From contig QMZP01000001.1 of NCBI GenBank assembly GCA_003663225.1, forward strand, positions 1-20,557: 20,557 bases of DNA. The letters are read 5' to 3'. Below, piece after piece: positions 1 to 5,600 of this stretch. Both the position numbers and the translations under genes were made by a program. Each line of letters opens with the position of its first letter. Position 1 is the stretch's first letter. This DNA comes from Candidatus Aenigmatarchaeota archaeon. Lineage in GTDB: Archaea > Aenigmatarchaeota > Aenigmatarchaeia > QMZP01. Under the pieces are notes generated by a model. It ran no database searches, was not told the origin of the DNA, and saw nothing but the letters and a program-made list of their open reading frames with translations.

Positions 1-105
1 GTAATTATATAACTATATAGTATATTTAAAGGTTTCTGAAGCCATAAAAAACAAGGCCATACCTGCCTTCTGTAACATTAATTATCCAAGGAATTCATAT
101 TCTTA

Positions 106-313
106 TCATATGTCATACCTTTTCAACGTGACGAGATACTTGGCACCATCGACCACTCTGTCTCGTCGCTGTCAGTGGCCGGGGCGGTGCAGACCATTGA
201 GCCCCTGTTCTTCTTCGTGATAATGCTCGAGCGGTTCTGAGGATATACTCAGGGTCAAGCAGCACTTCAGGCCCAGCGTGAGGAAAGAAGAGATAGCTGA
301 GGCGAAGGGTGCA
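106..313 (+). pseudogene. Possible decayed membrane-protein C-terminus
   Basis: Two plus-strand segments in different frames read like protein. The first has no good start and ends at the TGA at 238-240; it contains a hydrophobic stretch reading VQTIEPLFFFVIMLERF. The second continues in another frame from about 239 and reads ILRVKQHFRPSVRKEEIAEA, ending at TAA near 311-313. Joined by one frameshift they would make a membrane helix followed by a charged tail. I do not recognise the family. Bases 1-105 hold an AT-rich stretch with a TATA-like tract near 20-30 and no gene I can support. The call rests only on residue character and could be chance. Confidence 0.25.
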
Positions 314-323
314 TAAACAGGCG

Positions 324-334
324 TTTTTTAAATA
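324..334 (+). promoter_or_regulatory. TATA-like box upstream of tRNA-His
   Basis: A T-rich TTTAAATAT tract lies about 50 bases before the tRNA-His. An archaeal start about 25 bases downstream would give a short 5' leader, which RNase P would remove. Position is the only support. Confidence 0.35.
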
Positions 335-380
335 TCCTGCGCAAATAAGCATTATCGTTCTCCTTGGCGCGGAGAAACAT

Positions 381-453
381 GGCCGTCATGGTGTAGCGGT
401 TAACATAGGGGCTTGTGGAGCCCTTGAGCTGGGTTCAAATCCCAGTGACGGCC
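381..453 (+). tRNA. tRNA-His (GTG)
   Basis: The sequence folds into a full cloverleaf. The acceptor stem pairs 382-388 with 446-452. The D stem is 391-394 with 403-406. The anticodon stem is 408-412 with 420-424, with a 7-base loop carrying anticodon GTG at 415-417. The T stem CTGGG/CCCAG (429-433/441-445) closes a TTCAAAT loop. The extra 5' G at 381 faces C at 453, which is the G-1:C73 pair diagnostic of tRNA-His and is genome-encoded here. No intron is present and CCA is not encoded, since C453 is followed by CTGG. Confidence 0.93.
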
Positions 454-454
454 C

Positions 455-525
455 TGGAGAGTCCGGTCTCGTGAGAGGGGCTTTCCGGAAGAGTCTCCAC
501 CGCGCGAGCGGGGCGGCCCTTCAAT
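455..525 (+). other. Structured spacer between two tRNAs
   Basis: Directly after tRNA-His the sequence can fold into a long hairpin: GGAGA (456-460) with TCTCC (494-498), and TCCGG (462-466) with CCGGA (485-489). A second small hairpin follows, CCGC (500-503) with GCGG (508-511), capped by a GCGA tetraloop of the GNRA type. It may be a processed part of a dicistronic tRNA transcript or a small structured RNA. I could not fit it to H/ACA or C/D guide RNA, because the ACA box and C/D boxes are not convincing. Confidence 0.35.
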
Positions 526-550
526 GCGGGGGTACCCAAGCGGCCAAAGG

Positions 551-598
551 ACGATTGACAGCTTGCGTGTTCACAAGAGCTGTCCTTCCGTCTTAAGG
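551..598 (+). other. tRNA-Leu intron 1 (D-arm/anticodon-arm junction)
   Basis: About 48 bases separate the D arm from the anticodon stem. Removing them restores the GGG half of the D stem plus base 26. The borders can slide by two bases because both edges are G-rich. A 7-bp hairpin (557-563 with 578-584) and a helix of 548-553 with 589-594 are visible. I could not place a canonical BHB at either edge by eye, so the exact cut sites are open. Confidence 0.65.
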
Positions 599-611
599 GG
601 CAGGACTTAAG

Positions 612-666
612 ATTCGGTTCTTAAGTGCGTTGAAGTCATCTTTGATGACTGATGACAGAATAAGAA
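612..666 (+). other. tRNA-Leu intron 2 (canonical position 37/38)
   Basis: This 55-base intron follows G37. Its ends form a textbook 3-4-3 bulge-helix-bulge. The anticodon stem is the outer helix. CTTA (606-609) pairs with TAAG (661-664) as the 4-bp centre, flanked by bulges 610-612 and 665-667. The inner helix is 613-615 with 658-660. Cutting after the second base of each bulge gives exactly these borders. Inside is a 7-bp hairpin, 634-640 with 644-650. Confidence 0.85.
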
Positions 667-698
667 ATCCTGTGGCTTAGTGCCTTCGTCGGTTCGAA

Positions 699-747
699 GA
701 GGTTTGACGGCTTGAACCAATCCGTTTATGCCGTCTGTCCTCGTGCA
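699..747 (+). other. tRNA-Leu intron 3 (T-loop)
   Basis: A 49-base insertion splits the T loop after TTCGAA. The T stem is the outer helix. The central helix TTCG (693-696) with CGTG (742-745) has one mismatch. Bulges are 697-699 and 746-748. The inner helix is AGG (700-702) with CCT (739-741), followed by GACGGC (706-711) with GCCGTC (730-735). The cuts after 698 and 747 restore the canonical T loop TTCGAAT. Confidence 0.8.
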
Positions 748-789
748 TCCGGCCCCCCGCATTAATAGTTACATGTGCAATTAGTTCTC

Positions 790-1527
790 ATGATGATAGG
801 CGTGAAGATATGGAAGCCCGGGCACGACCTTGATGAGATAGCGGAGAGGGGAAGGCCGGACTTCATAGAGACCATGGCGCTGCGCGGCGAGGACTACTCA
901 GGGCTGAAGGAGTACGGTCTGCCGGTAACCATACACTGTGAGCATTCCATGCTGGGACCCAACCCCGCTGACCCCGGCCTCAGGAAGGTTACCAGAGAAT
1001 CAGTGGACTTCGCCATGAAGACCGCGGACATGCTGGATTCTGACGTGATAGTAATACACCCCGGGAACATACAGGGCAAATCATGCAGTCTGGAGCATTC
1101 CCTGGAGTTCCTCAGGGGTCTGGAGGACAGGCGGCTGCATCTTGAGAACATGCCTTACATATGCTCACGGAAGCACAGGTACAAGAATCTGGGCAGGAGC
1201 GTCGAGGAAATGAGGAACCTGCTAAAGGAGACTGGCATGAAGTTCTGCCTTGACTTCGGGCACGCCACTGCGTCGGCTTTCGGGTATGGTGTGCCGCACA
1301 TGGAGATGATAAGGGAGATGATGAGCCTGAAACCATGTTACTTCCATCTCTCGGACACAAGGACTGACGTGGAGCTGGATGACCATGCGCACATAGGCGA
1401 CGGCAGGCTTGACCTGGGCGCCATAAAGGCGATGCTGCCGAAAGATGCAATGGTCACGCTTGAGACCCCGGTGGATGTGGAAGGGAGGACAAGGGATATC
1501 CGCATTATGCGCCAACGGTCTCCATAA
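790..1527 (+). CDS. Xylose isomerase-like TIM-barrel protein (AP endonuclease 2 / sugar isomerase superfamily)
   Basis: A 245-residue single-domain protein with the metal-site pattern of this TIM-barrel superfamily, which includes endonuclease IV and sugar isomerases/epimerases. Visible are IHPG (H90), LEN (E119), LDFGHA (D155, H158), HLSD (H186, D189), HAHIGDG (H199, H201, D204) and LET (E225). The pattern suggests a divalent metal centre acting on a sugar or an abasic site, but the substrate cannot be read from sequence. I chose ATG 790 over the in-frame GTG 775. A TATA-like ATTAATAGTT at 761-770 lies about 25 bases before it, which suggests a leaderless transcript starting right after tRNA-Leu. 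Its last 23 bases overlap the convergent sigma-factor gene. Confidence 0.8.
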   Translation: MMIGVKIWKPGHDLDEIAERGRPDFIETMALRGEDYSGLKEYGLPVTIHCEHSMLGPNPADPGLRKVTRESVDFAMKTADMLDSDVIVIHPGNIQGKSCSLEHSLEFLRGLEDRRLHLENMPYICSRKHRYKNLGRSVEEMRNLLKETGMKFCLDFGHATASAFGYGVPHMEMIREMMSLKPCYFHLSDTRTDVELDDHAHIGDGRLDLGAIKAMLPKDAMVTLETPVDVEGRTRDIRIMRQRSP

Positions 1528-3049
1528 CATCATCGAGCGTGTGCATAACGGACTCCAGCCTCCTTGACCGCCCGGGATGGCGGAGCTTCCTCATGGCTTT
1601 CTCTTCTATCTGTCTTATGCGCTCCCTTGTGATATTGAATATCTTTCCGATGTCCTCGAGCTTGTACACGCTTCCAGTCTCCACGCCAAACTCTTCCTCT
1701 ATGCCGGCATCATAGAATCCGTTCCTTAGCTTTATTACCACCTCTTCCCTGCGGGTAAGCGTCCCAAGCACGTCATCTAGGACCTCACGCGCCTGCTCTG
1801 TTTCTATATAGTTTGACGGCATTTCCACCGTCTCGTCAGGTATGAACGCACCGAAAGGGTCGTCTGAGTCGTGGTCTGCCTCGTCTATGCTGATGGGATG
1901 CATCGCCCTTTTCCTAGTATCATGGACCTTTCCAACCCCCCATCCAAGCTCCTCCGCTATCTCCTCGTCGCTCGGGCTCCTCTGGTTTGAAACCGTCAAG
2001 CGGGCTCTCGCCCTCCTGAATTTGCCTATTTCCTCTACGGCATGGACCGGTATCCTTATCGTCCTTGACTGGTCTGCTATGGCCCGGGTTATGGCCTGAC
2101 GTATCCACCATGTGGCATATGTCGTGAACTTATTCCCCCTCTCATGCTCATACTTGTCGACCGCTGTCATCAGGCCGGTATGCCCTTCCTGCAGCACGTC
2201 AAGGAAGTCAAGCCCCCTGTACCGGTACTTCTTGCCTATGTATACCACAAGCCTGGCGTTCGATGATGTCATGGCCGCCCTCCCGTCCATTATCCTCTGC
2301 AGAAGCGACCCGTAAGGCACCAGCTCCCCGTCCATCGAGCCCTCAGCCAGGAGGCCCCTGTACATGGATTCCATGAGCATCGGGGCGGGCCTTATTCCGG
2401 CTTCCTGCAACGCCTTTTTGGCGAGCGTCCTTCTCCTGCGCACACTGGACATTATGTAATGTCTCTTTCTTTCGTTCTTCGTTCTGTCGTAAATCTCCAT
2501 GTCAGAGGCGTTGCTTGTGAGCAGCCTCTCTACCCTGTCCATCTGCTCTTGGCTCATTGTGGCCGTCGCGTCGACGAAGCATCCCTTCCTTTCATGCCTT
2601 GGGGATTGGACGAGATACATCACATGGCCGATGCATGCATCATATGACAGAAGCCCGTCAATGAGCCGGTCGGAATACTCCCTTATCTTGCGGGTGAGGA
2701 AGATTTCTTCGTTCCTTGTAAGGGGCCGGGTAGAGCAGGTGCTCTCCAGGTATTGCCTGACAGCGTCCCAGTATTGCCCGTTGGCCTTTTCAACGCCGTC
2801 ATCATCGTAATCAGGCTGGGTCTTAAGAGAGGAAAGGAGCTGGTCGAACGCATGGTCCTCTCCAACCGGGTCATCCCATTCGTAGCACTTCGGCTCTGTT
2901 TCCCGCCTGTCTATCTCAGAAAGAACGCCCAGCATCATGTCCTTTGCATCCATAAAAGCAGGGCTATATGGAAGCTCGTCTATCGCGGAAGCCCCTTCCC
3001 TAAGGGCTTCCACTAACTTTGCGTAACCGCCCGTCATGGTATGCCCCAT
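1505..3049 (-). CDS. Bacterial-type RNA polymerase sigma factor, sigma-70 family (RpoD/SigA-like)
   Basis: A 514-residue protein with full sigma-70 architecture. An acidic N-terminal stretch (about 52-85) precedes region 1.2 (about 105-136, PLTRNEEIFLTRKI), then a long non-conserved spacer. Region 2 (263-335) includes the polymerase clamp contact DVLQEGHTGLM and the -10 melting aromatics YATWW (311-315), with Q318 and T321 at the positions of E. coli Q437 and T440. Region 3 follows at about 336-390, with a sigma finger (DPFGAFIPDE, 397-406). Region 4.2 ends with ITRERIRQIE (473-482); R475, E476 and R479 match E. coli R584, E585 and R588, the -35 contacts. About ten extra residues lie between regions 4.1 and 4.2. 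It starts 3 bases after the stop of the upstream 175-residue gene, so the two are surely co-transcribed. In bacteria this protein gives the polymerase promoter specificity. Its role beside archaeal TBP/TFB is unknown. Confidence 0.95.
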   Translation of the reverse strand: MGHTMTGGYAKLVEALREGASAIDELPYSPAFMDAKDMMLGVLSEIDRRETEPKCYEWDDPVGEDHAFDQLLSSLKTQPDYDDDGVEKANGQYWDAVRQYLESTCSTRPLTRNEEIFLTRKIREYSDRLIDGLLSYDACIGHVMYLVQSPRHERKGCFVDATATMSQEQMDRVERLLTSNASDMEIYDRTKNERKRHYIMSSVRRRRTLAKKALQEAGIRPAPMLMESMYRGLLAEGSMDGELVPYGSLLQRIMDGRAAMTSSNARLVVYIGKKYRYRGLDFLDVLQEGHTGLMTAVDKYEHERGNKFTTYATWWIRQAITRAIADQSRTIRIPVHAVEEIGKFRRARARLTVSNQRSPSDEEIAEELGWGVGKVHDTRKRAMHPISIDEADHDSDDPFGAFIPDETVEMPSNYIETEQAREVLDDVLGTLTRREEVVIKLRNGFYDAGIEEEFGVETGSVYKLEDIGKIFNITRERIRQIEEKAMRKLRHPGRSRRLESVMHTLDDVMETVGA

Positions 3050-3052
3050 ATA

Positions 3053-3580
3053 TCAGGACTTGCCTTTTAGCTCCTGTCTGATTTCCTTTGCGCGTGCCCT
3101 TACCTTTTCCTGGTTGCTTGCAGGGGTGACGTAGCTGCCCTTGCGGTCGCCGTCGAATATAATCTCACCACCGAACTCGCTGACCAGCCTGTCCGTTATG
3201 GTTCCTCTGTATTCGGTTTCAATGTTCATGCCCGTCAGTATGGTGGCGACTGTCACGGTCTCGGCCCTCCCGGTATATTCACCCGCAGGCCTCCCGGAGC
3301 CGCCCCTCTTCCTTGCCTTGTATGGCCTCCTTGCGCCTTTCTTCTTTGTCCCCGGGCCACCTGCGCCGAAGACATCTATCTCTTCCAGAACGCCCGCTAC
3401 CAGCTCTGGGTCTGCCCCGAAGAATTCTGTGGCTTCCTGAAGCTCAGCACCATACACGCTTATGTCATCGCCTTCCACGGCGGCACGGTATGCGGCAGCA
3501 AGGCCTGTCCCTATGACAACATTGCCAGCAACCCGTTTGGTCCTCAGATACTTCTCGTTAAGCTGTACCTTTTTGGCCAA
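3053..3580 (-). CDS. Hypothetical basic protein, operon partner of the sigma factor
   Basis: I do not recognise this 175-residue protein. An N-terminal alpha/beta part (1-72) with a DPELVAGVLEEIDVFG helix is followed by a Gly/Lys/Arg-rich linker (about 74-98) of the kind that binds nucleic acid or acidic protein. A compact C-terminal part (105-150) follows, then a charged helix ending in KGKS. No membrane segment or signal peptide is seen. The start is TTG at 3578-3580, chosen because a GGTG ribosome site lies five bases upstream; the reading frame makes MAKKVQLNEK. Its stop is 3 bases before the sigma gene. Operon position suggests a sigma regulator, chaperone or polymerase-binding partner, but that is inference only. 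Confidence 0.75.
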   Translation of the reverse strand: MAKKVQLNEKYLRTKRVAGNVVIGTGLAAAYRAAVEGDDISVYGAELQEATEFFGADPELVAGVLEEIDVFGAGGPGTKKKGARRPYKARKRGGSGRPAGEYTGRAETVTVATILTGMNIETEYRGTITDRLVSEFGGEIIFDGDRKGSYVTPASNQEKVRARAKEIRQELKGKS

Positions 3581-3608
3581 TAAAACACCTTTTCGTTCTA
3601 TTGGTCAG

Positions 3609-3622
3609 AAAATTTTATATCC
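3609..3622 (-). promoter_or_regulatory. Archaeal TATA box of the sigma operon
   Basis: On the minus strand GGATATAAAATT lies 30-42 bases before the TTG start of the 175-residue gene. This matches an archaeal TATA box and a very short leader carrying GGTG. I see no good bacterial -35/-10 pair here, so the sigma operon seems to be read by the TBP/TFB machinery. Confidence 0.55.
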
Positions 3623-3642
3623 TTGAAAGGATTTTTTCCCAC

Positions 3643-4770
3643 TCAGTTTCCCAGAAATTCGCTTACCTTATCCTTAGCCTTTTCCCTCGCGTCATGGTGC
3701 CTCTCAAGGAAGTAGGTCAGCTTGTCCACGAGAATCTGCTTCAGCTCGCCTGTCAGCATGTTGCCTGACTCATATTCCTTCTTTATCTTGGCAAGCTTAT
3801 TATCATCCGGCTCGAACATGTAATACAGCATGCGGTAGGGAACGTCGACCTTGGTGTTGCCCCCGTTCTTCCTGTGCTCTTCAAGGGAGTTCCCGCCGCC
3901 GGAGAATGCATACTTCATCACCTTCTTCCTCGCCTCGGCAGGGGAATCGGTGAGTGCTATGTACGAGTATGGGTCAGATGATGACATCTTGGTGTCCACA
4001 CCCTTCAGGCCCGGCATGAACTCGTGGTAGAAAGAACTGGGCGGCATGAAGTCGAACTCATTATTGCCTTTCAGCCTGGACGCTATGTCCCGCGTGAGCT
4101 TTATGTGCGGGTCCTGGTCTACCCCGACCGGAACCACGACAGGGCACCTGCCCTCGAACTCAGGCAGCTGGGGATGCAATATGTCAGCTACCTGCGTGAA
4201 GACAGACATTATCTTGCTGGGGGTCAGCTCCCCGTATATCGCCTTCATCTCATTGAACGTTGCACGCTTTGACACCATGCCTATTAGCCTGTAATACGCG
4301 TTGGACTTCTCTGCGTCAGAGGACCTGCTGCTCTGGAAGTAGAAGTCACAGTGCTTGGGCTTCAGTCCAAGCGCTATGTAGTTCACGAGATATTCCTCTA
4401 TGGCTGTCTTCCTAAGCTCGTCGAGGCTCTTTCCCCTCATGTTGTAGGCCTCTATATCAGCCACCAGAAGGTATGTCCTGGCGCCGTGCTTCTGCAGGTA
4501 TATTATCTCGTCAGCCACCATCTTGTGGCCAAGGTGGAACTTGCCTGACGGCATGAGGCCTGTCAGCATGACGAACTTTTTGCCCCTGTTCATGGCTTCT
4601 ATTACCTTGCCGAAGTCCCTGTGCCCGAATACTATGCCCCTCTTCATGGTGAGCAGCGGGTCTTTAATCTTCGGGAGGAGCTTGCTGAATCTCTCTATGC
4701 CGAATTCCTTCTCCAGCCTTGCATAATCCTTTACAGAAGCTGAGCCCCATGGGTCTATCCTGTTGCCCAT
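3643..4770 (-). CDS. trpS: Tryptophanyl-tRNA synthetase, archaeal/eukaryotic type
   Basis: A 375-residue class I synthetase that charges tRNA-Trp. The HIGH-type motif is HLGH (79-82) within GLMPSGKFHLGHK, the KMSKS loop is KMSSS (261-265), and PVGVDQDPH (214-222) is the typical tryptophan and ATP-site segment. Length and motifs fit the archaeal/eukaryotic form, which is longer than the bacterial TrpRS. This is one of the best archaeal markers in the window. The start is ATG 4770, with a weak TATA-like CATTTAAC about 25 bases upstream and no Shine-Dalgarno site, so leaderless translation is likely. The reading frame stays open upstream but has no start codon before a stop. Confidence 0.96.
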   Translation of the reverse strand: MGNRIDPWGSASVKDYARLEKEFGIERFSKLLPKIKDPLLTMKRGIVFGHRDFGKVIEAMNRGKKFVMLTGLMPSGKFHLGHKMVADEIIYLQKHGARTYLLVADIEAYNMRGKSLDELRKTAIEEYLVNYIALGLKPKHCDFYFQSSRSSDAEKSNAYYRLIGMVSKRATFNEMKAIYGELTPSKIMSVFTQVADILHPQLPEFEGRCPVVVPVGVDQDPHIKLTRDIASRLKGNNEFDFMPPSSFYHEFMPGLKGVDTKMSSSDPYSYIALTDSPAEARKKVMKYAFSGGGNSLEEHRKNGGNTKVDVPYRMLYYMFEPDDNKLAKIKKEYESGNMLTGELKQILVDKLTYFLERHHDAREKAKDKVSEFLGN

Positions 4771-4923
4771 GACATTATTTTGTCCTGGAACGGTTAAATG
4801 CTTAGAAGCATGGCTGGGCCTTCCATTCTCATCTCTTGCAGGAAGGTCTCCCTCACGCAGGTGAGGAACCCCTTCATCCAGTTTGACGGCATCACCATCA
4901 CCGATTGATGTTTTGGCAGCCTG

Positions 4924-4941
4924 ATTTATAAGGATTTATTC
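4924..4941 (+). promoter_or_regulatory. TATA box of the JAMM protease gene
   Basis: ATTTATAAGG ends about 30 bases before ATG 4963, and a second AT-rich tract (TTTATT) follows. This fits an archaeal promoter with a very short leader. It is part of the divergent trpS/JAMM intergenic region. Confidence 0.5.
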
Positions 4942-4962
4942 GGGCTCTGACAAGATATTCAA

Positions 4963-5559
4963 ATGGATGTCTGGATACGCGAATCGCGGGCAAGGTCGCT
5001 GCTGACCTCTGCGATAGAGGTGTACAACAGGGAGACGGACGGCGTCTTCCTGGGCAAGTTCGTGTTCAGGAAGATAAGGGGCAGGAGGAAGAGGGTTCTC
5101 TATGTGGAGGACGCCCACCCGTTCCAGACAGCTGAAAGGAAGCCCTCCCAGGTATACCACGGCAATGTGTCGGCATTCAAGCGTGTCATGAACTCGCTAA
5201 CATCGACTGACGCCGAGTTCATAGGCGGATACCATTCGCACCCCTTCCCTTACAAGGGAGTGAGGCTGAGCAAGTACGACGTGGATTTCATAAAGGACCA
5301 ATTGAAGTTCATACGCAGGAGTGAGGATTTCGAGACCCAGCACAAATGGGTGGAGCTCCTCATGTGCATAAAGCGCATACGCTACAAGAGAAAGCAGGAG
5401 ACGGGCTGGGAGTACAGGGGGGACAGGAAGAGGGCGAGGTTCATGCTGAGGATAAGCCCGTTCATAGCGTTCGAGATAATACTGGCAGCGTTCTGGATAG
5501 ACTTCACAAAGGCCAAGCCTGAGGTTTTTGAGGCCGGGGTGCATATACCCAAGGAATAA
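4963..5559 (+). CDS. JAMM/MPN+ family metalloprotease
   Basis: A 198-residue protein with the zinc protease signature: a glutamate at E24 in ETDGVFLGKF, then HSHP with H91 and H93, then S103 and D106 in LSKYD. The JAMM consensus is E...HxH...SxxD; here the gap between the second His and Ser is 9 residues, slightly longer than the usual 7. The family removes ubiquitin or ubiquitin-like proteins (Rpn11, CSN5, archaeal SAMP proteases) or cleaves other C-terminal tails. No ubiquitin-like partner is seen in this window. A basic patch (RKIRGRRKR, 36-44) and a hydrophobic C-terminal stretch (about 166-180) lie outside the core. The gene is monocistronic with its own promoter. Confidence 0.85.
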   Translation: MDVWIRESRARSLLTSAIEVYNRETDGVFLGKFVFRKIRGRRKRVLYVEDAHPFQTAERKPSQVYHGNVSAFKRVMNSLTSTDAEFIGGYHSHPFPYKGVRLSKYDVDFIKDQLKFIRRSEDFETQHKWVELLMCIKRIRYKRKQETGWEYRGDRKRARFMLRISPFIAFEIILAAFWIDFTKAKPEVFEAGVHIPKE

Positions 5560-5560
5560 G

Positions 5561-5568
5561 CTTATAAG
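5561..5568 (+). promoter_or_regulatory. TATA box of the RHH-nucleotidyltransferase gene
   Basis: CTTATAAG lies 33-40 bases before ATG 5601. It is the only promoter-like signal in the 41-base gap after the JAMM gene. Confidence 0.45.
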
Positions 5569-5600
5569 TCATACTTCATACTACTTCAAGCAGTGAAATA

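Larger units (their letters stand above)
526..761 (+). tRNA. tRNA-Leu (TAA) interrupted by three introns
   Basis: Acceptor strands GCGGGGG (526-532) and CCCCCGC (754-760) pair perfectly, with discriminator A at 761. Between them the class II tRNA-Leu can be assembled only by removing three segments. Exons are about 526-550, 599-611, 667-698 and 748-761, giving an 84-base mature tRNA. Anticodon stem CAGGA (601-605) pairs with TCCTG (668-672); the loop carries anticodon TAA at 608-610. The variable stem is GGC (674-676) with GCC (682-684). The T stem is GTCGG (688-692) with CCGGC (749-753), and the rejoined T loop is TTCGAAT. Intron 2 has a perfect BHB and intron 3 a nearly perfect one; intron 1 borders are less certain. 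Confidence 0.88.

Noticed and set aside
555..560. TTGACA, a perfect bacterial -35 hexamer.
   Set aside because: It lies inside tRNA-Leu intron 1 and has no TATAAT-like element at 16-18 bases; it forms one arm of a hairpin.
632..660. TGATGA repeats in tRNA-Leu intron 2 that look like box C of a C/D guide RNA.
   Set aside because: No matching pair of C/D and C'/D' boxes with a guide region; the repeat is explained by a 7-bp hairpin.
4810..4908. A 32-residue plus-strand frame (MAGPSILISC...) between trpS and the JAMM gene.
   Set aside because: It lacks a ribosome site, lies over the trpS upstream region and has no recognisable family; it may be chance.
4771..4918. The reading frame of trpS stays open upstream for about 50 codons with protein-like residues.
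   Set aside because: There is no ATG, GTG or TTG in that frame before a stop, archaeal TrpRS proteins begin close to the chosen ATG, and the area must hold the divergent promoters.
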